Source of the DNA: JAAUTS01 sp038250235
GTDB lineage: Bacteria > Verrucomicrobiota > Verrucomicrobiia > Methylacidiphilales > JAAUTS01
Direction of reading: 5' to 3'
Assembly (NCBI GenBank): GCA_038250235.1
Contig: JBBSCO010000018.1
Span: 1-50,383 of the forward strand
Length of the DNA: 50,383 bases
Positions 36,299-43,877 of the stretch are shown here, piece by piece. Each line of letters begins with the position of its first letter. The stretch's first letter is position 1. The position numbers and the translations under genes were made by a program. A model generated the notes under the pieces. That model was not told the DNA's origin, made no database searches, and saw only the letters and a list, made by a program, of their open reading frames with translations.

Positions 36299-37657
36299 AT
36301 GGCAGCAGCACAGCGCAGAATCATTTTCAAACACATCGATGCCCCGGGTTACACCAACGACATCGAGTGTTATATCAAAAACGGCGGCTATGAGGATTTG
36401 AAGAAATCCATCAAACTGGAGCCTACGGCCATCAAGGATGAAGTTAAAAAATCCCAGCTTCGCGGCCGTGGCGGTGCGGGTTTCAGTTGCGGGATGAAGT
36501 GGGGCTTCATTGATGCCAAGAAGGTCACCAAGCCCATTTATCTGATCTGCAATGCGGACGAGTCGGAGCCGGGCACCTTCAAGGACCGACAGATCATCCA
36601 CAAGGATCCGCATCAATTGATCGAGGGAATGATCATCTCCTGTTTTGCCAACAGTGTGAAGCTGGCCTATCTGTATATCCGTGGTGAATTCCCTGAGGGT
36701 GCGAAAATCCTTGAGCGTGCCATTGAAGAGGCCCGTGCGAAAAATTTCATCGGCAAGAACATTCTGGGCACTGGTTACGACCTGGAAATCTACGTTCATC
36801 GCGGCGCGGGCGCCTATATTTGCGGAGAGGAAACAGGTCTGATTGAGTCCCTTGAAGGAAAACGTGCCTATCCCCGCATCAAGCCTCCCTACTTTCCGGC
36901 GGTTCTGGGCCTCTACATGTGCCCGACCATCGTCAATAACGTAGAGACGCTCTGCAACGTCAAGCATGTGATCAACATGGGCGGCGAAGCCTTTTCCAAA
37001 ATCGGCACACCCAATAACACCGGAACCCGCGTCCTTTGTGTCAGCGGCGATGTGAACAAGCCCGGTTATTATGAATTCGAATGTGGTTCCCTGACCATGG
37101 GGGAACTGATCAACGATGTCTGTGGCGGAATCAGGAACGGGGGGAAACTCAAAGCTGTCATTCCCGGGGGTTCATCCGCCAAGGTATTGCGGGCAGGCGA
37201 GAAATTCAAGCTCAAGCAAAAGGGGCCGGATGGTGCGATGGTTGAAAAAGAAATCACGCTTGAGGATATTCCGGTGGATTTCGACAGCTTCGCCGCAGTG
37301 GGAACCATGGCGGGTTCCGGCGGTGTCATCGTCATGGACGACACCCGCGACATGGTCGAATGTCTGGCCAATATTTCCGAGTTCTATGCGCACGAATCCT
37401 GTGGACAGTGTACACCCTGTCGTGAAGGTTCGCTCTGGATGAAAAAGATCACCCATCGCATGGCCCACGGACAAGCCCGCAAGGAGGACACGGCATTGCT
37501 CAAGAACGTGGCCGACAACATCGCCGGACGGACCATCTGTGCTTTCGGAGAAGCCTGTTCCTGGCCTGTGCAGAGTTTCATTGCCAAATTCCGTGACGAA
37601 TTCGAAGCCAAGGCCAAAACCAGTAAAAACCAAGATGAAGTCGTTGAAATGCATTAA
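36299..37657 (+). CDS. nuoF: NADH-quinone oxidoreductase subunit F
   Basis: A 452-residue NADH- and FMN-binding subunit (51-kDa family). The NADH-binding glycine run (LRGRGGAGFSCGMKWGF), the FMN region (CNADESEPGTFKDR and AYICGEETGLIESLEG) and the N3 cluster motif (SCGQCTPCREGS plus a later Cys) are present. The last codons read into a repeat copy: the TAA stop is part of the sequence TTAACGCAAAGAC. The natural family C-terminus is near this point, so little or nothing seems lost. Confidence 0.96.
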   Translation: MAAAQRRIIFKHIDAPGYTNDIECYIKNGGYEDLKKSIKLEPTAIKDEVKKSQLRGRGGAGFSCGMKWGFIDAKKVTKPIYLICNADESEPGTFKDRQIIHKDPHQLIEGMIISCFANSVKLAYLYIRGEFPEGAKILERAIEEARAKNFIGKNILGTGYDLEIYVHRGAGAYICGEETGLIESLEGKRAYPRIKPPYFPAVLGLYMCPTIVNNVETLCNVKHVINMGGEAFSKIGTPNNTGTRVLCVSGDVNKPGYYEFECGSLTMGELINDVCGGIRNGGKLKAVIPGGSSAKVLRAGEKFKLKQKGPDGAMVEKEITLEDIPVDFDSFAAVGTMAGSGGVIVMDDTRDMVECLANISEFYAHESCGQCTPCREGSLWMKKITHRMAHGQARKEDTALLKNVADNIAGRTICAFGEACSWPVQSFIAKFRDEFEAKAKTSKNQDEVVEMH

Positions 37658-37820
37658 CGCAAAGACGCAAAGATTTTAAGACGCAAATAAGACATTTTTT
37701 AACAATGAAAAAAACATCATCAAAGAACCTGGCGGCTTATGCCTCTTTGCGCCTTGCTTCCACTTCGGTGGATCATTTTAATCGGCATGTAATAGCCTCA
37801 AAAGTGTTGCGTTAAAACGC
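37654..37820 (+). repeat. Intergenic repeat (CGCAAAGACGCAAAG family), copy 1, between nuoF and nuoG
   Basis: The left arm TTAACGCAAAGACGCAAAG and its continuation ATTTTAAGACGCAA match one arm of the GxxExxY element at 42.6-43.0 kb base for base over about 33 nt. The right part contains CTTTGCGCC (37745-37753) and GTTGCGTTAAAACGC (37806-37820), which look like eroded inverted copies. The centre holds CAAAGAACCTGGCGGC, shared with copy 2. It carries no gene, supplies the nuoF stop codon and fills the 170-bp gap before nuoG. Confidence 0.8.
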
Positions 37821-37827
37821 TTTCGTT

Positions 37828-39540
37828 ATGACCCCGCATAAGATCAATCCTTTCAATCACGACATCCCGGCAGCGGAGACGCCACTGGTGAACGTCCAGT
37901 TTAACGGCGAGTGGATCCTGGTTCCCAAAGGAACCAACGTGGTTGAAGTGACGCGGCAACAGGACAAATTCCTTCCGCATTACTGTTACCATCCCAAGCT
38001 CTCGATTTCCGGTAATTGCCGTATGTGTCTTTTTGAAATGGGGACACCCAAGATGGATGCCGAACGCAAACCGGTTATCGGAGCAGACGGGAAACCCGAG
38101 ATCGGCTGGATTCCGCGTCCGCAGATCGGTTGTGCCACCCAGGTGACCGAAGGTATGGGCATCCGCACCGAATCGCCGATGGCTGTGGAATGCCGGAAAG
38201 GTGTGATGGAACTGCTTCTGATCAACCATCCCCTGGATTGCCCGATCTGTGATCAGGCCGGGGAGTGCAAGCTTCAGGAATTTTCTTCCGAATACGGCAA
38301 CGGTTACAGCCGCTTTGTCGAAAACAAGGTCAAGAAACCGAAGAACGTGGATCTCGGAAAGAATATTGTCCTTGATGATGAACGTTGCATTCTTTGCTCC
38401 CGCTGCGTTCGCTTTGCCAAGGAAGTGGTCAAGGACGACGTTTTAGGTTTTGTGCAGCGAGGCAGTTACAACACCCTGACAGCGCATCCGGGCAAACGTT
38501 TCGACAACGCCTATTCGCTCAACACCGTGGACATCTGCCCGGTTGGTGCCCTGACGAGCAAGGATTTCCGTTTCAAAATGCGCGTCTGGTTCCTTAAGGA
38601 AACCAACAGTATTTCCACCTGGGACGGAACGGGAACAAATATCGTTATTGGCTCGCGCGAAAATAAAATCTACCGAATCACGCCACGCGACAACGAAGAG
38701 GTAAATTCTTGTTGGATGCCGGACGAGGCCCGTTTCGAATTTCATGCCGAACAGAGCGAGTCCCGCTATCAACAGCCGTTGGCCAATGTCAGAGGCACTT
38801 TTTTCCCGTCCTCTTGGAATGACATCCTGCCCCGGGTGGCACAGGAACTGAAGAAGTTTCAGGGAACGGAAATCGCCATCATTGCCTCGGCCAAGCAGAC
38901 CAATGAAGAACTCTTTTTGTTGAAGTCTCTGGCGGCGGCTCTTGGAGTGGGTCTGATCGACATCAAACCCCGTGCCCAGCAGGCGGATGACTTCCTGATT
39001 TCGAACGACGGCAACCCCAATACCAAAGGGGCAGAACTGCTGAAGGTATCGCAAAAGGGGGACAAGCTGAAGGAGATTGCTGCGGCGGTTGAGTCCGGTC
39101 GGGTCAAGGCCCTGATCTCCGTGATTGAAGACGCGGTGGATTGCGGTATCAGCATCGCTGCACTGGAAAATCTATCCTTTTACGTGCATATCGGAACCTT
39201 GCCGAACAAGGCGACATCCAAGGCCCACTTTATCCTGGCTTCAGGCGGTTTTGGCGAAAAGCGGGGATCGATGGTCAATATCAAAGGCCGACTTCAGCGA
39301 TTAAACAAAGCCGTGGCCTGTCCCGGGAATGTCCAGGAAGACTGGGAAATCCTGCGTGATTTGAAAGCTGCGGTGGGAGGCGGCAATGGACTGCATAGCA
39401 TCGAGGATGTTTTCAAAGCCATGTCCCAGACTGTTCCCGAATTGGGCGGACTGAGCTTGAGTAAAATCGGAGATCTGGGAATCCAGTTGGGTGCTGAGCT
39501 GGGAATAGCTTCACGTGAAGTGGTTCCCGTTAAAGCCTGA
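37828..39540 (+). CDS. nuoG: NADH-quinone oxidoreductase subunit G (short form)
   Basis: A 570-residue NADH-module subunit. Iron-sulfur ligands: [2Fe-2S] Cys53, 64, 67 and 102; His134 with Cys138, 141 and 147 (CPICDQAGEC); Cys187, 190, 193 and 237 (CILCSRCVRFA, CPVGAL). The spacing between Cys67 and Cys102 is longer than usual because of an inserted segment. The molybdopterin-oxidoreductase-like part after about residue 255 is short compared with the 680-900 residue NuoG of many bacteria. It is flanked by repeat copies on both sides. Confidence 0.94.
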   Translation: MTPHKINPFNHDIPAAETPLVNVQFNGEWILVPKGTNVVEVTRQQDKFLPHYCYHPKLSISGNCRMCLFEMGTPKMDAERKPVIGADGKPEIGWIPRPQIGCATQVTEGMGIRTESPMAVECRKGVMELLLINHPLDCPICDQAGECKLQEFSSEYGNGYSRFVENKVKKPKNVDLGKNIVLDDERCILCSRCVRFAKEVVKDDVLGFVQRGSYNTLTAHPGKRFDNAYSLNTVDICPVGALTSKDFRFKMRVWFLKETNSISTWDGTGTNIVIGSRENKIYRITPRDNEEVNSCWMPDEARFEFHAEQSESRYQQPLANVRGTFFPSSWNDILPRVAQELKKFQGTEIAIIASAKQTNEELFLLKSLAAALGVGLIDIKPRAQQADDFLISNDGNPNTKGAELLKVSQKGDKLKEIAAAVESGRVKALISVIEDAVDCGISIAALENLSFYVHIGTLPNKATSKAHFILASGGFGEKRGSMVNIKGRLQRLNKAVACPGNVQEDWEILRDLKAAVGGGNGLHSIEDVFKAMSQTVPELGGLSLSKIGDLGIQLGAELGIASREVVPVKA

Positions 39541-39656
39541 TTTAACGCAAAGACGCAAAGAGTTTAAGACGCAAATCCAGGTATCTGAATGAACAGAGTC
39601 CAAGAAGCAAAGAATCTGGCGGCCTTGCACCCTGGCGACTTTACGTTTAGAAAATA
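39541..39656 (+). repeat. Intergenic repeat (CGCAAAGACGCAAAG family), copy 2, between nuoG and nuoH
   Basis: The left arm TTTAACGCAAAGACGCAAAG with AGTTTAAGACGCAAAT (39541-39576) starts on the base after the nuoG stop. CAAAGAATCTGGCGGC in the centre matches the centre of copy 1. The right end (CGACTTTACGTTTAG) looks like a decayed inverted arm. It ends 2 bp before the nuoH start and carries no gene. Confidence 0.8.
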
Positions 39657-39658
39657 TT

Positions 39659-40915
39659 ATGATTGATGGTCCGACAATTGTGTTTGTGTTGATGAGCCTG
39701 ATCAAGTGCGGGGCGGTGGTCGGTGTCTTGCTTGGTCTGGTCGCATACAGCGTGGTGGCAGAACGCCGCTACAGTGCCTGGTTCCAGGACCGTGTCGGAC
39801 CCAATCGTGTCGGTATGCCCCTTGGCGGCATGACGATTGGCGGTTTTAAAATTCCCGAGATCCGTCTCTTCGGCCTGTTCCAACCCGTAGCCGATGGTTT
39901 GAAATTTCTGTTGAAGGAGGAAATCACTCCGGGCCACGTCAATAAACCCTATTTTTATCTGGCCCCGGTTTTGGCGATGGTTCCGGCCATTCTGACCGCT
40001 GCAGTTGTTCCCTTTGGCAGCCGGATCAATCTCGAGCCCTTGGCCCGCTGGATTTTCGGACTGACCTCCTTCACTTTGGATGAACGAACCTTCGCCGCTT
40101 TTAATAGTCCTGCCGTCATTGCCGACCTCAACGTCGGGGTTCTGTTTGTTTTTGCGATCGTTTCGATCAGCGTTTACGGGATTGTCATTGCCGGCTGGTC
40201 TTCCAATTCAAAATTTCCATTCCTTGGAAGTATCCGTTCTTCCGCCCAGATGATTTCGTATGAACTGGCCATGGGCTTGGCGGTGGTTCCTGTCTTCCTG
40301 ATCATCGGCAATCTGAACCTCGGTAAAATCATCTCCTACCAGATCGAGCATGGATGGCTGGCACTGGCTTTTATGAACTACCCTTGGCAGTGGACCCTGG
40401 AAAGTTTTGTTCTGTGGCCTTTCCTGGCCCTTTCTTTTTTTATTTTCCTGGTGGCGGCTTTTGCCGAAACCAACCGCCTGCCCTTTGATTTGCCCGAATG
40501 CGAGACCGAGTTGGTCGGGGGTTATCACACGGAGTACGGAGCGTTTAAGTTCGCGTTGTTTTTTTTGGGTGAATATGCGGCGATGTTGGTGACCTCCTGT
40601 GTAATGGTTACGCTTTTCTTTGGTGGCTGGACCTTGCCGTTGCCTTGGTTTAACGGCCAAGCTATTCCTGAAAGCTGGGGCTTCCTCGGATCTATGGCGG
40701 GTCAGGAGATGCCTTGGTGGTTCTGGATGGTGCATATCGGTATTTTCCTTTCGAAGATGGCTTTTTTTATCTTCTTCTTTATCTGGGTGCGCTGGTCTTT
40801 CCCGCGTTTCCGTTATGACCAGTTGATGGATCTGGGCTGGAAGTTTTTCCTGCCTTTGGCCCTGGCCAACGTCATGGTGGTGGCCTTTGTGGTGGCGTGG
40901 TTTGAGTTAAATTAA
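39659..40915 (+). CDS. nuoH: NADH-quinone oxidoreductase subunit H
   Basis: A 418-residue membrane subunit linking the peripheral and membrane arms of complex I, with eight or more helices. Conserved segments: DRVGPNRVG, QPVADGLKFLLKEEITP, AETNRLPFDLPECETELVGG and FIWVRWSFPRFRYDQLM. Charged residues in these loops form the E-channel. It is the last nuo gene of this block; nuoI, normally next, is at 11.9 kb. Confidence 0.96.
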   Translation: MIDGPTIVFVLMSLIKCGAVVGVLLGLVAYSVVAERRYSAWFQDRVGPNRVGMPLGGMTIGGFKIPEIRLFGLFQPVADGLKFLLKEEITPGHVNKPYFYLAPVLAMVPAILTAAVVPFGSRINLEPLARWIFGLTSFTLDERTFAAFNSPAVIADLNVGVLFVFAIVSISVYGIVIAGWSSNSKFPFLGSIRSSAQMISYELAMGLAVVPVFLIIGNLNLGKIISYQIEHGWLALAFMNYPWQWTLESFVLWPFLALSFFIFLVAAFAETNRLPFDLPECETELVGGYHTEYGAFKFALFFLGEYAAMLVTSCVMVTLFFGGWTLPLPWFNGQAIPESWGFLGSMAGQEMPWWFWMVHIGIFLSKMAFFIFFFIWVRWSFPRFRYDQLMDLGWKFFLPLALANVMVVAFVVAWFELN

Positions 40916-40936
40916 ATTTTTTTTAAGAAAAAAGCC

Positions 40937-40965
40937 TTGTTTGTTTTAAAAATTAGATGTATAGA
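40937..40965 (+). promoter_or_regulatory. Candidate promoter of the toxin-antitoxin pair
   Basis: TTGTTT (40937-40942), 17-nt spacer, TATAGA (40960-40965). The start would fall about 3 nt before the antitoxin ATG at 40975, suggesting a nearly leaderless transcript. Three GATGT repeats at 40956, 40964 and 40970 overlap it and could be the antitoxin's operator. Confidence 0.4.
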
Positions 40966-40974
40966 TGTTGATGT

Positions 40975-41361
40975 ATGAATAAGAAGGATTCTAAAAACAA
41001 AAGTTCAAGAATCAAAGAAATAGCAGACATTACCTACGGGGAGAGGGGGACTGCGTCAGAGGACGGAATGGTGAGGACGCAGATCTATCTTACCCAGGAT
41101 GAACACGCCTTTTTATTGAAAGAAGCAAAAAACAGAGGAACAACGATGGCCGCACTGATACGTAAACTGGTGGATGACCGCATGGAGATCCGGGATGACA
41201 TCTGGTCACGGAATTCTCTGTTGGATGCTGTTCCGGATGAGGGTGCGTCAGCAGAACCTGAAGATGCGTCGATCAATCTGGATCATTACCTTTATGGTCT
41301 TCCAAGGGTATATGAAAAAGTTGACGGTCGCTGGGTCAAGGTGACTGACACTCCGGTATGA
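40975..41361 (+). CDS. Putative antitoxin with ribbon-helix-helix-like core
   Basis: A 128-residue protein. The segment VRTQIYLTQDEHAFLLKEAK followed by GTTMAALIRKLVDDRME has the strand-helix-helix pattern of ribbon-helix-helix DNA-binding antitoxins (about residues 33-70). The C-terminal part is acidic and likely wraps the toxin. Its stop overlaps the toxin start (ATGA), the classic type II arrangement. It is longer than most VapB proteins because of a Lys/Ser-rich N-terminal extension of about 30 residues. Confidence 0.78.
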   Translation: MNKKDSKNKSSRIKEIADITYGERGTASEDGMVRTQIYLTQDEHAFLLKEAKNRGTTMAALIRKLVDDRMEIRDDIWSRNSLLDAVPDEGASAEPEDASINLDHYLYGLPRVYEKVDGRWVKVTDTPV

Positions 41362-41762
41362 AGTGTGCTTTGGCTGATTCCTCCTTCTGGGTGGCCTTGA
41401 GAGGGAATCGTGATGTGAACCATGAACCGGCCCGGGCCATTGCCGCCCGCATGTTGCGGGAGCGGGTCCGCCTTGTGGTAACTCCACTGATTTTTGCCGA
41501 AGTTCATGCCCGCTTTAGCAGGAGTCAGCCTCTAAGAGAAATGGTTATCCGGGACTTTTGGAACAATCCCGTGGTCATGATGGAGCAGTTGGGGCCGGTT
41601 GACTATGAACAGTCCCTGAAGTTGTTGAAAAGTCATGTGGACAAGGATTACCCGTTCTGTGACGTCAGTTCATTTGTGCTGATGGAAAGGTTGGGGATCA
41701 GTCATGCACTTAGTTTTGACAATCACTTCCATCAATACGGCCGTTTCACCGTTCTTGGTTAG
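41358..41762 (+). CDS. PIN-domain toxin, VapC-like
   Basis: A 134-residue PIN-domain ribonuclease. The acidic metal-binding residues are in place: Asp7 (ADSSFW), Glu48 (AEVHARF), Asp102 (CDVSSF) and Asp121 (SFDNHF). Toxins of this type usually cut tRNA or rRNA until bound by the antitoxin. It is coupled to the upstream gene and converges with oppF, whose stop is only 3 bp away. Confidence 0.87.
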   Translation: MKCALADSSFWVALRGNRDVNHEPARAIAARMLRERVRLVVTPLIFAEVHARFSRSQPLREMVIRDFWNNPVVMMEQLGPVDYEQSLKLLKSHVDKDYPFCDVSSFVLMERLGISHALSFDNHFHQYGRFTVLG

Positions 41763-41765
41763 GCT

Positions 41766-42557
41766 CTAGAACTTCGGGACGGCATCCAGCAATTTGCGGG
41801 TATAGGGGTGGGCCGGGGCGTTATAGATTGTTTCCGGTGAACCCTGCTCGACCAACTTTCCTTCGGTCATGACCAGCAGTTGGTCACAGATATGTTCCAC
41901 CACGGCCAGGTCATGGGAGATGAACAGGTAGGTGAGTTTGAGTTGTTCCTGTAGATCCTGGAGCAGATTCACGATCTGGGCCTGGACGGACACGTCGAGG
42001 GCGCTTACGGGCTCGTCACAGATGATGAACTCGGGCTCAACCGCCAGGGCCCGGGCAATTCCGATACGCTGACGTTGGCCTCCACTGAATTCGTGGGGAT
42101 AGCGGTCGATGTGTTTCTTTTCCAATCCGACCAGATGCAAGAGTTCCGCAACCCGTTCCCGCTTGGCCGTCTTGCTCATCGTGGGGAAATGGATGTCAAG
42201 GGCTTCGCCGATGATGAATTCCACTGTCATACGGGGGTTGAGAGAATTGTAGGGATCCTGGAAGATCATCTGGATTTTTTTACGGTAGCCCAGGAAATCG
42301 CGGCGGTTGAGGTGGGTGATTTCCTTGCCTTGGTATTGGATGGAGCCTTCCGTTGTTTCGACCAGATGAATAATGCTTTTGCCGATGGTGGATTTACCGC
42401 TGCCGCTTTCGCCAACCAGGCCGACCGTGGTGCCGGGTTCAATGTCGAAGGATACGTCGTCAACAGCCTTGATGTTGTCGGTGACGCGTTGAAGCAGGCC
42501 GGAACGGATGGGGAAATAGACCTTGAGATTTCTAACGGAAAGAAGGGGAGTGTTCAT
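41766..42557 (-). CDS. oppF: Oligopeptide ABC transporter ATP-binding protein OppF-like
   Basis: A 263-residue ATPase that powers peptide uptake with its OppD partner. Walker A GESGSGKST, signature FSGGQRQRIGIARAL and Walker B FIICDEPVSALD are intact. It ends at HPYTRKLLDAVPKF and lacks the C-terminal extension of about 50 residues seen in many OppF proteins. It is the last gene of the opp set on the minus strand and is separated from oppD by the inserted GxxExxY element. Confidence 0.9.
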   Translation of the reverse strand: MNTPLLSVRNLKVYFPIRSGLLQRVTDNIKAVDDVSFDIEPGTTVGLVGESGSGKSTIGKSIIHLVETTEGSIQYQGKEITHLNRRDFLGYRKKIQMIFQDPYNSLNPRMTVEFIIGEALDIHFPTMSKTAKRERVAELLHLVGLEKKHIDRYPHEFSGGQRQRIGIARALAVEPEFIICDEPVSALDVSVQAQIVNLLQDLQEQLKLTYLFISHDLAVVEHICDQLLVMTEGKLVEQGSPETIYNAPAHPYTRKLLDAVPKF

Positions 42558-42571
42558 TTATTTATGGAATA

Positions 42572-43048
42572 TTTAACGCAAAGACGCAAAGGGCTTAAGG
42601 CGCAAAGTTCGAAGGTTCTGATTTTTTGTCTTTTAGTCCGTTCACTACCCGGTGAATACCATCTTTTAGATATTTCTCACCAAAATTGATGACGAGTCCG
42701 AGCTTCAATCCCGTCATGCGCAAATAGGTCAACATTTGAGCTTCGAAGATAGCGTTGTATTCCGTAACCGCTTTGGGGTCGATAAGAACTATTCCATTAA
42801 TTCTTAGATCAAGTCGTAACGGCGATCCCAATGTTTTACCTTTATAAATAATAGGCAATTGCTGTTGGCGTTCAACCTCGCAATTTCTAAGTTCCAACTC
42901 ATATGCTAAAGATTCTTCGTAAGCAATTTCCAGAAGACCAGGACCTCCAAGTGTCCGATGAACTTCCACTGAAGCATCAACAATTACCCTACTTAGTTCA
43001 TTTTCATTCATAACTTGCGTCTTAAAATCTTTGCGTCTTTGCGTTAAA
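42572..43048 (-). mobile_element. 477-bp element with terminal inverted repeats carrying one GxxExxY gene
   Basis: The ends are TTTAACGCAAAGACGCAAAG (42572-42591) and its exact reverse complement (43029-43048); the arms stay related for about 35 nt (continuing GGCTTAAGGCGCAA versus ATTTTAAGACGCAA). The only gene inside runs from arm to arm, with its stop codon inside the downstream arm. The same arm occurs alone at 37654 and 39541. It lies between oppD and oppF, and the oppD stop codon is formed by its first bases. No transposase is encoded and no clear target duplication is visible, so how it moves is unknown. Confidence 0.75.
42595..43011 (-). CDS. GxxExxY family protein
   Basis: A 138-residue protein matching the GxxExxY family, with the naming motif at residues 25-31 (GLLEIAY) in LGGPGLLEIAYEESLAYEL. 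Further family features are LRLDLRINGIVLIDPKAV, which recalls the core of PD-(D/E)XK nuclease folds, and QMLTYLRMTGLKLGLVINFG. The function is unknown. ATG 43011 (MNENELSRVIVD) begins just inside the upstream inverted repeat; the longer frame to 43110 would run through the repeat and into oppD. The last residues (NFAP) and the stop come from the downstream repeat arm. Confidence 0.87.
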   Translation of the reverse strand: MNENELSRVIVDASVEVHRTLGGPGLLEIAYEESLAYELELRNCEVERQQQLPIIYKGKTLGSPLRLDLRINGIVLIDPKAVTEYNAIFEAQMLTYLRMTGLKLGLVINFGEKYLKDGIHRVVNGLKDKKSEPSNFAP

Positions 43049-43877
43049 CAATCTTGGAATAATCGATGGTGGTGAGGCGCTCTTTTTTCTGGCCGAGCCT
43101 TGGAATACACTCGATCAGGGCTTTGGTGTAGGGATGTTGCGGATTGTAGAGGACGTCGGAGGCAGAACCTTGTTCGACAATTTTTCCTTTGTACATGACC
43201 AACACCCGATCAGCAAAACCGGAGACAATTCCGAAGTTGTGGGTGATGAGTATAATGGACATGGAAAGCTTGGTCTTGAGCTCTTTCAGTAGATCCATGA
43301 TCTGGGCTTGTATGGTGACGTCCAGGGCTGTGGTGGGTTCGTCCGCTACGAGGATGTCCGGCTGGCAGGCGAGGGCCATTGCGATCATGACTCGTTGCTG
43401 CATCCCGCCGCTGAGCTGATGCGGATAATCATTCAGTCGTTTTTCAGGCTGGCGGATGCCCACGACATCGAGCAGACGTATGATTTCGGTTTTTTGATCT
43501 TTGACATCGGGACGGTGCAGGAGGAGGGCTTCGGCAATCTGGTAACTGATACTGAAGACTGGATTCAGGGAAGTGGAGGGCTCCTGGAAGACATAGGCGA
43601 TACGTTTTCCCCGGATTTTGCGCAGGGCCTCGCCCCGCAGAGAAAGGATGTCTGTGCCCTCCAGAAAAATGGAGCCGCTTACCTGGCAGACGGGAGGGTC
43701 GGGCAGGAGCTTGGTCAGGGCCAGGGCAGTGACACTTTTACCGCTGCCGCTTTCGCCGACAATGGCGAGGGTTTCCCCTTTGTTGACGGGGAAAGAGATG
43801 CGGTCGACAGCTATAAGTGTTTCCCCATTTCCTTGGAAAACGATGCTGAGATCTTTGATGTCGAGGAGTGTGCTCAT
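43044..43877 (-). CDS. oppD: Oligopeptide ABC transporter ATP-binding protein OppD-like
   Basis: A 277-residue ATPase of the peptide importer. Walker A GESGSGKS, signature LSGGMQQRVMIAMAL and Walker B ILVADEPTTALD are present. It ends ECIPRLGQKKERLTTIDYSK plus two residues, where many OppD proteins continue for about 50 residues with a cysteine-rich segment. The TAA stop is made by the first bases of the repeat element, so it may be shortened; OppF here is also short, so the ancestral form may simply lack the tail. Its start overlaps the permease stop. Confidence 0.88.
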   Translation of the reverse strand: MSTLLDIKDLSIVFQGNGETLIAVDRISFPVNKGETLAIVGESGSGKSVTALALTKLLPDPPVCQVSGSIFLEGTDILSLRGEALRKIRGKRIAYVFQEPSTSLNPVFSISYQIAEALLLHRPDVKDQKTEIIRLLDVVGIRQPEKRLNDYPHQLSGGMQQRVMIAMALACQPDILVADEPTTALDVTIQAQIMDLLKELKTKLSMSIILITHNFGIVSGFADRVLVMYKGKIVEQGSASDVLYNPQHPYTKALIECIPRLGQKKERLTTIDYSKIV

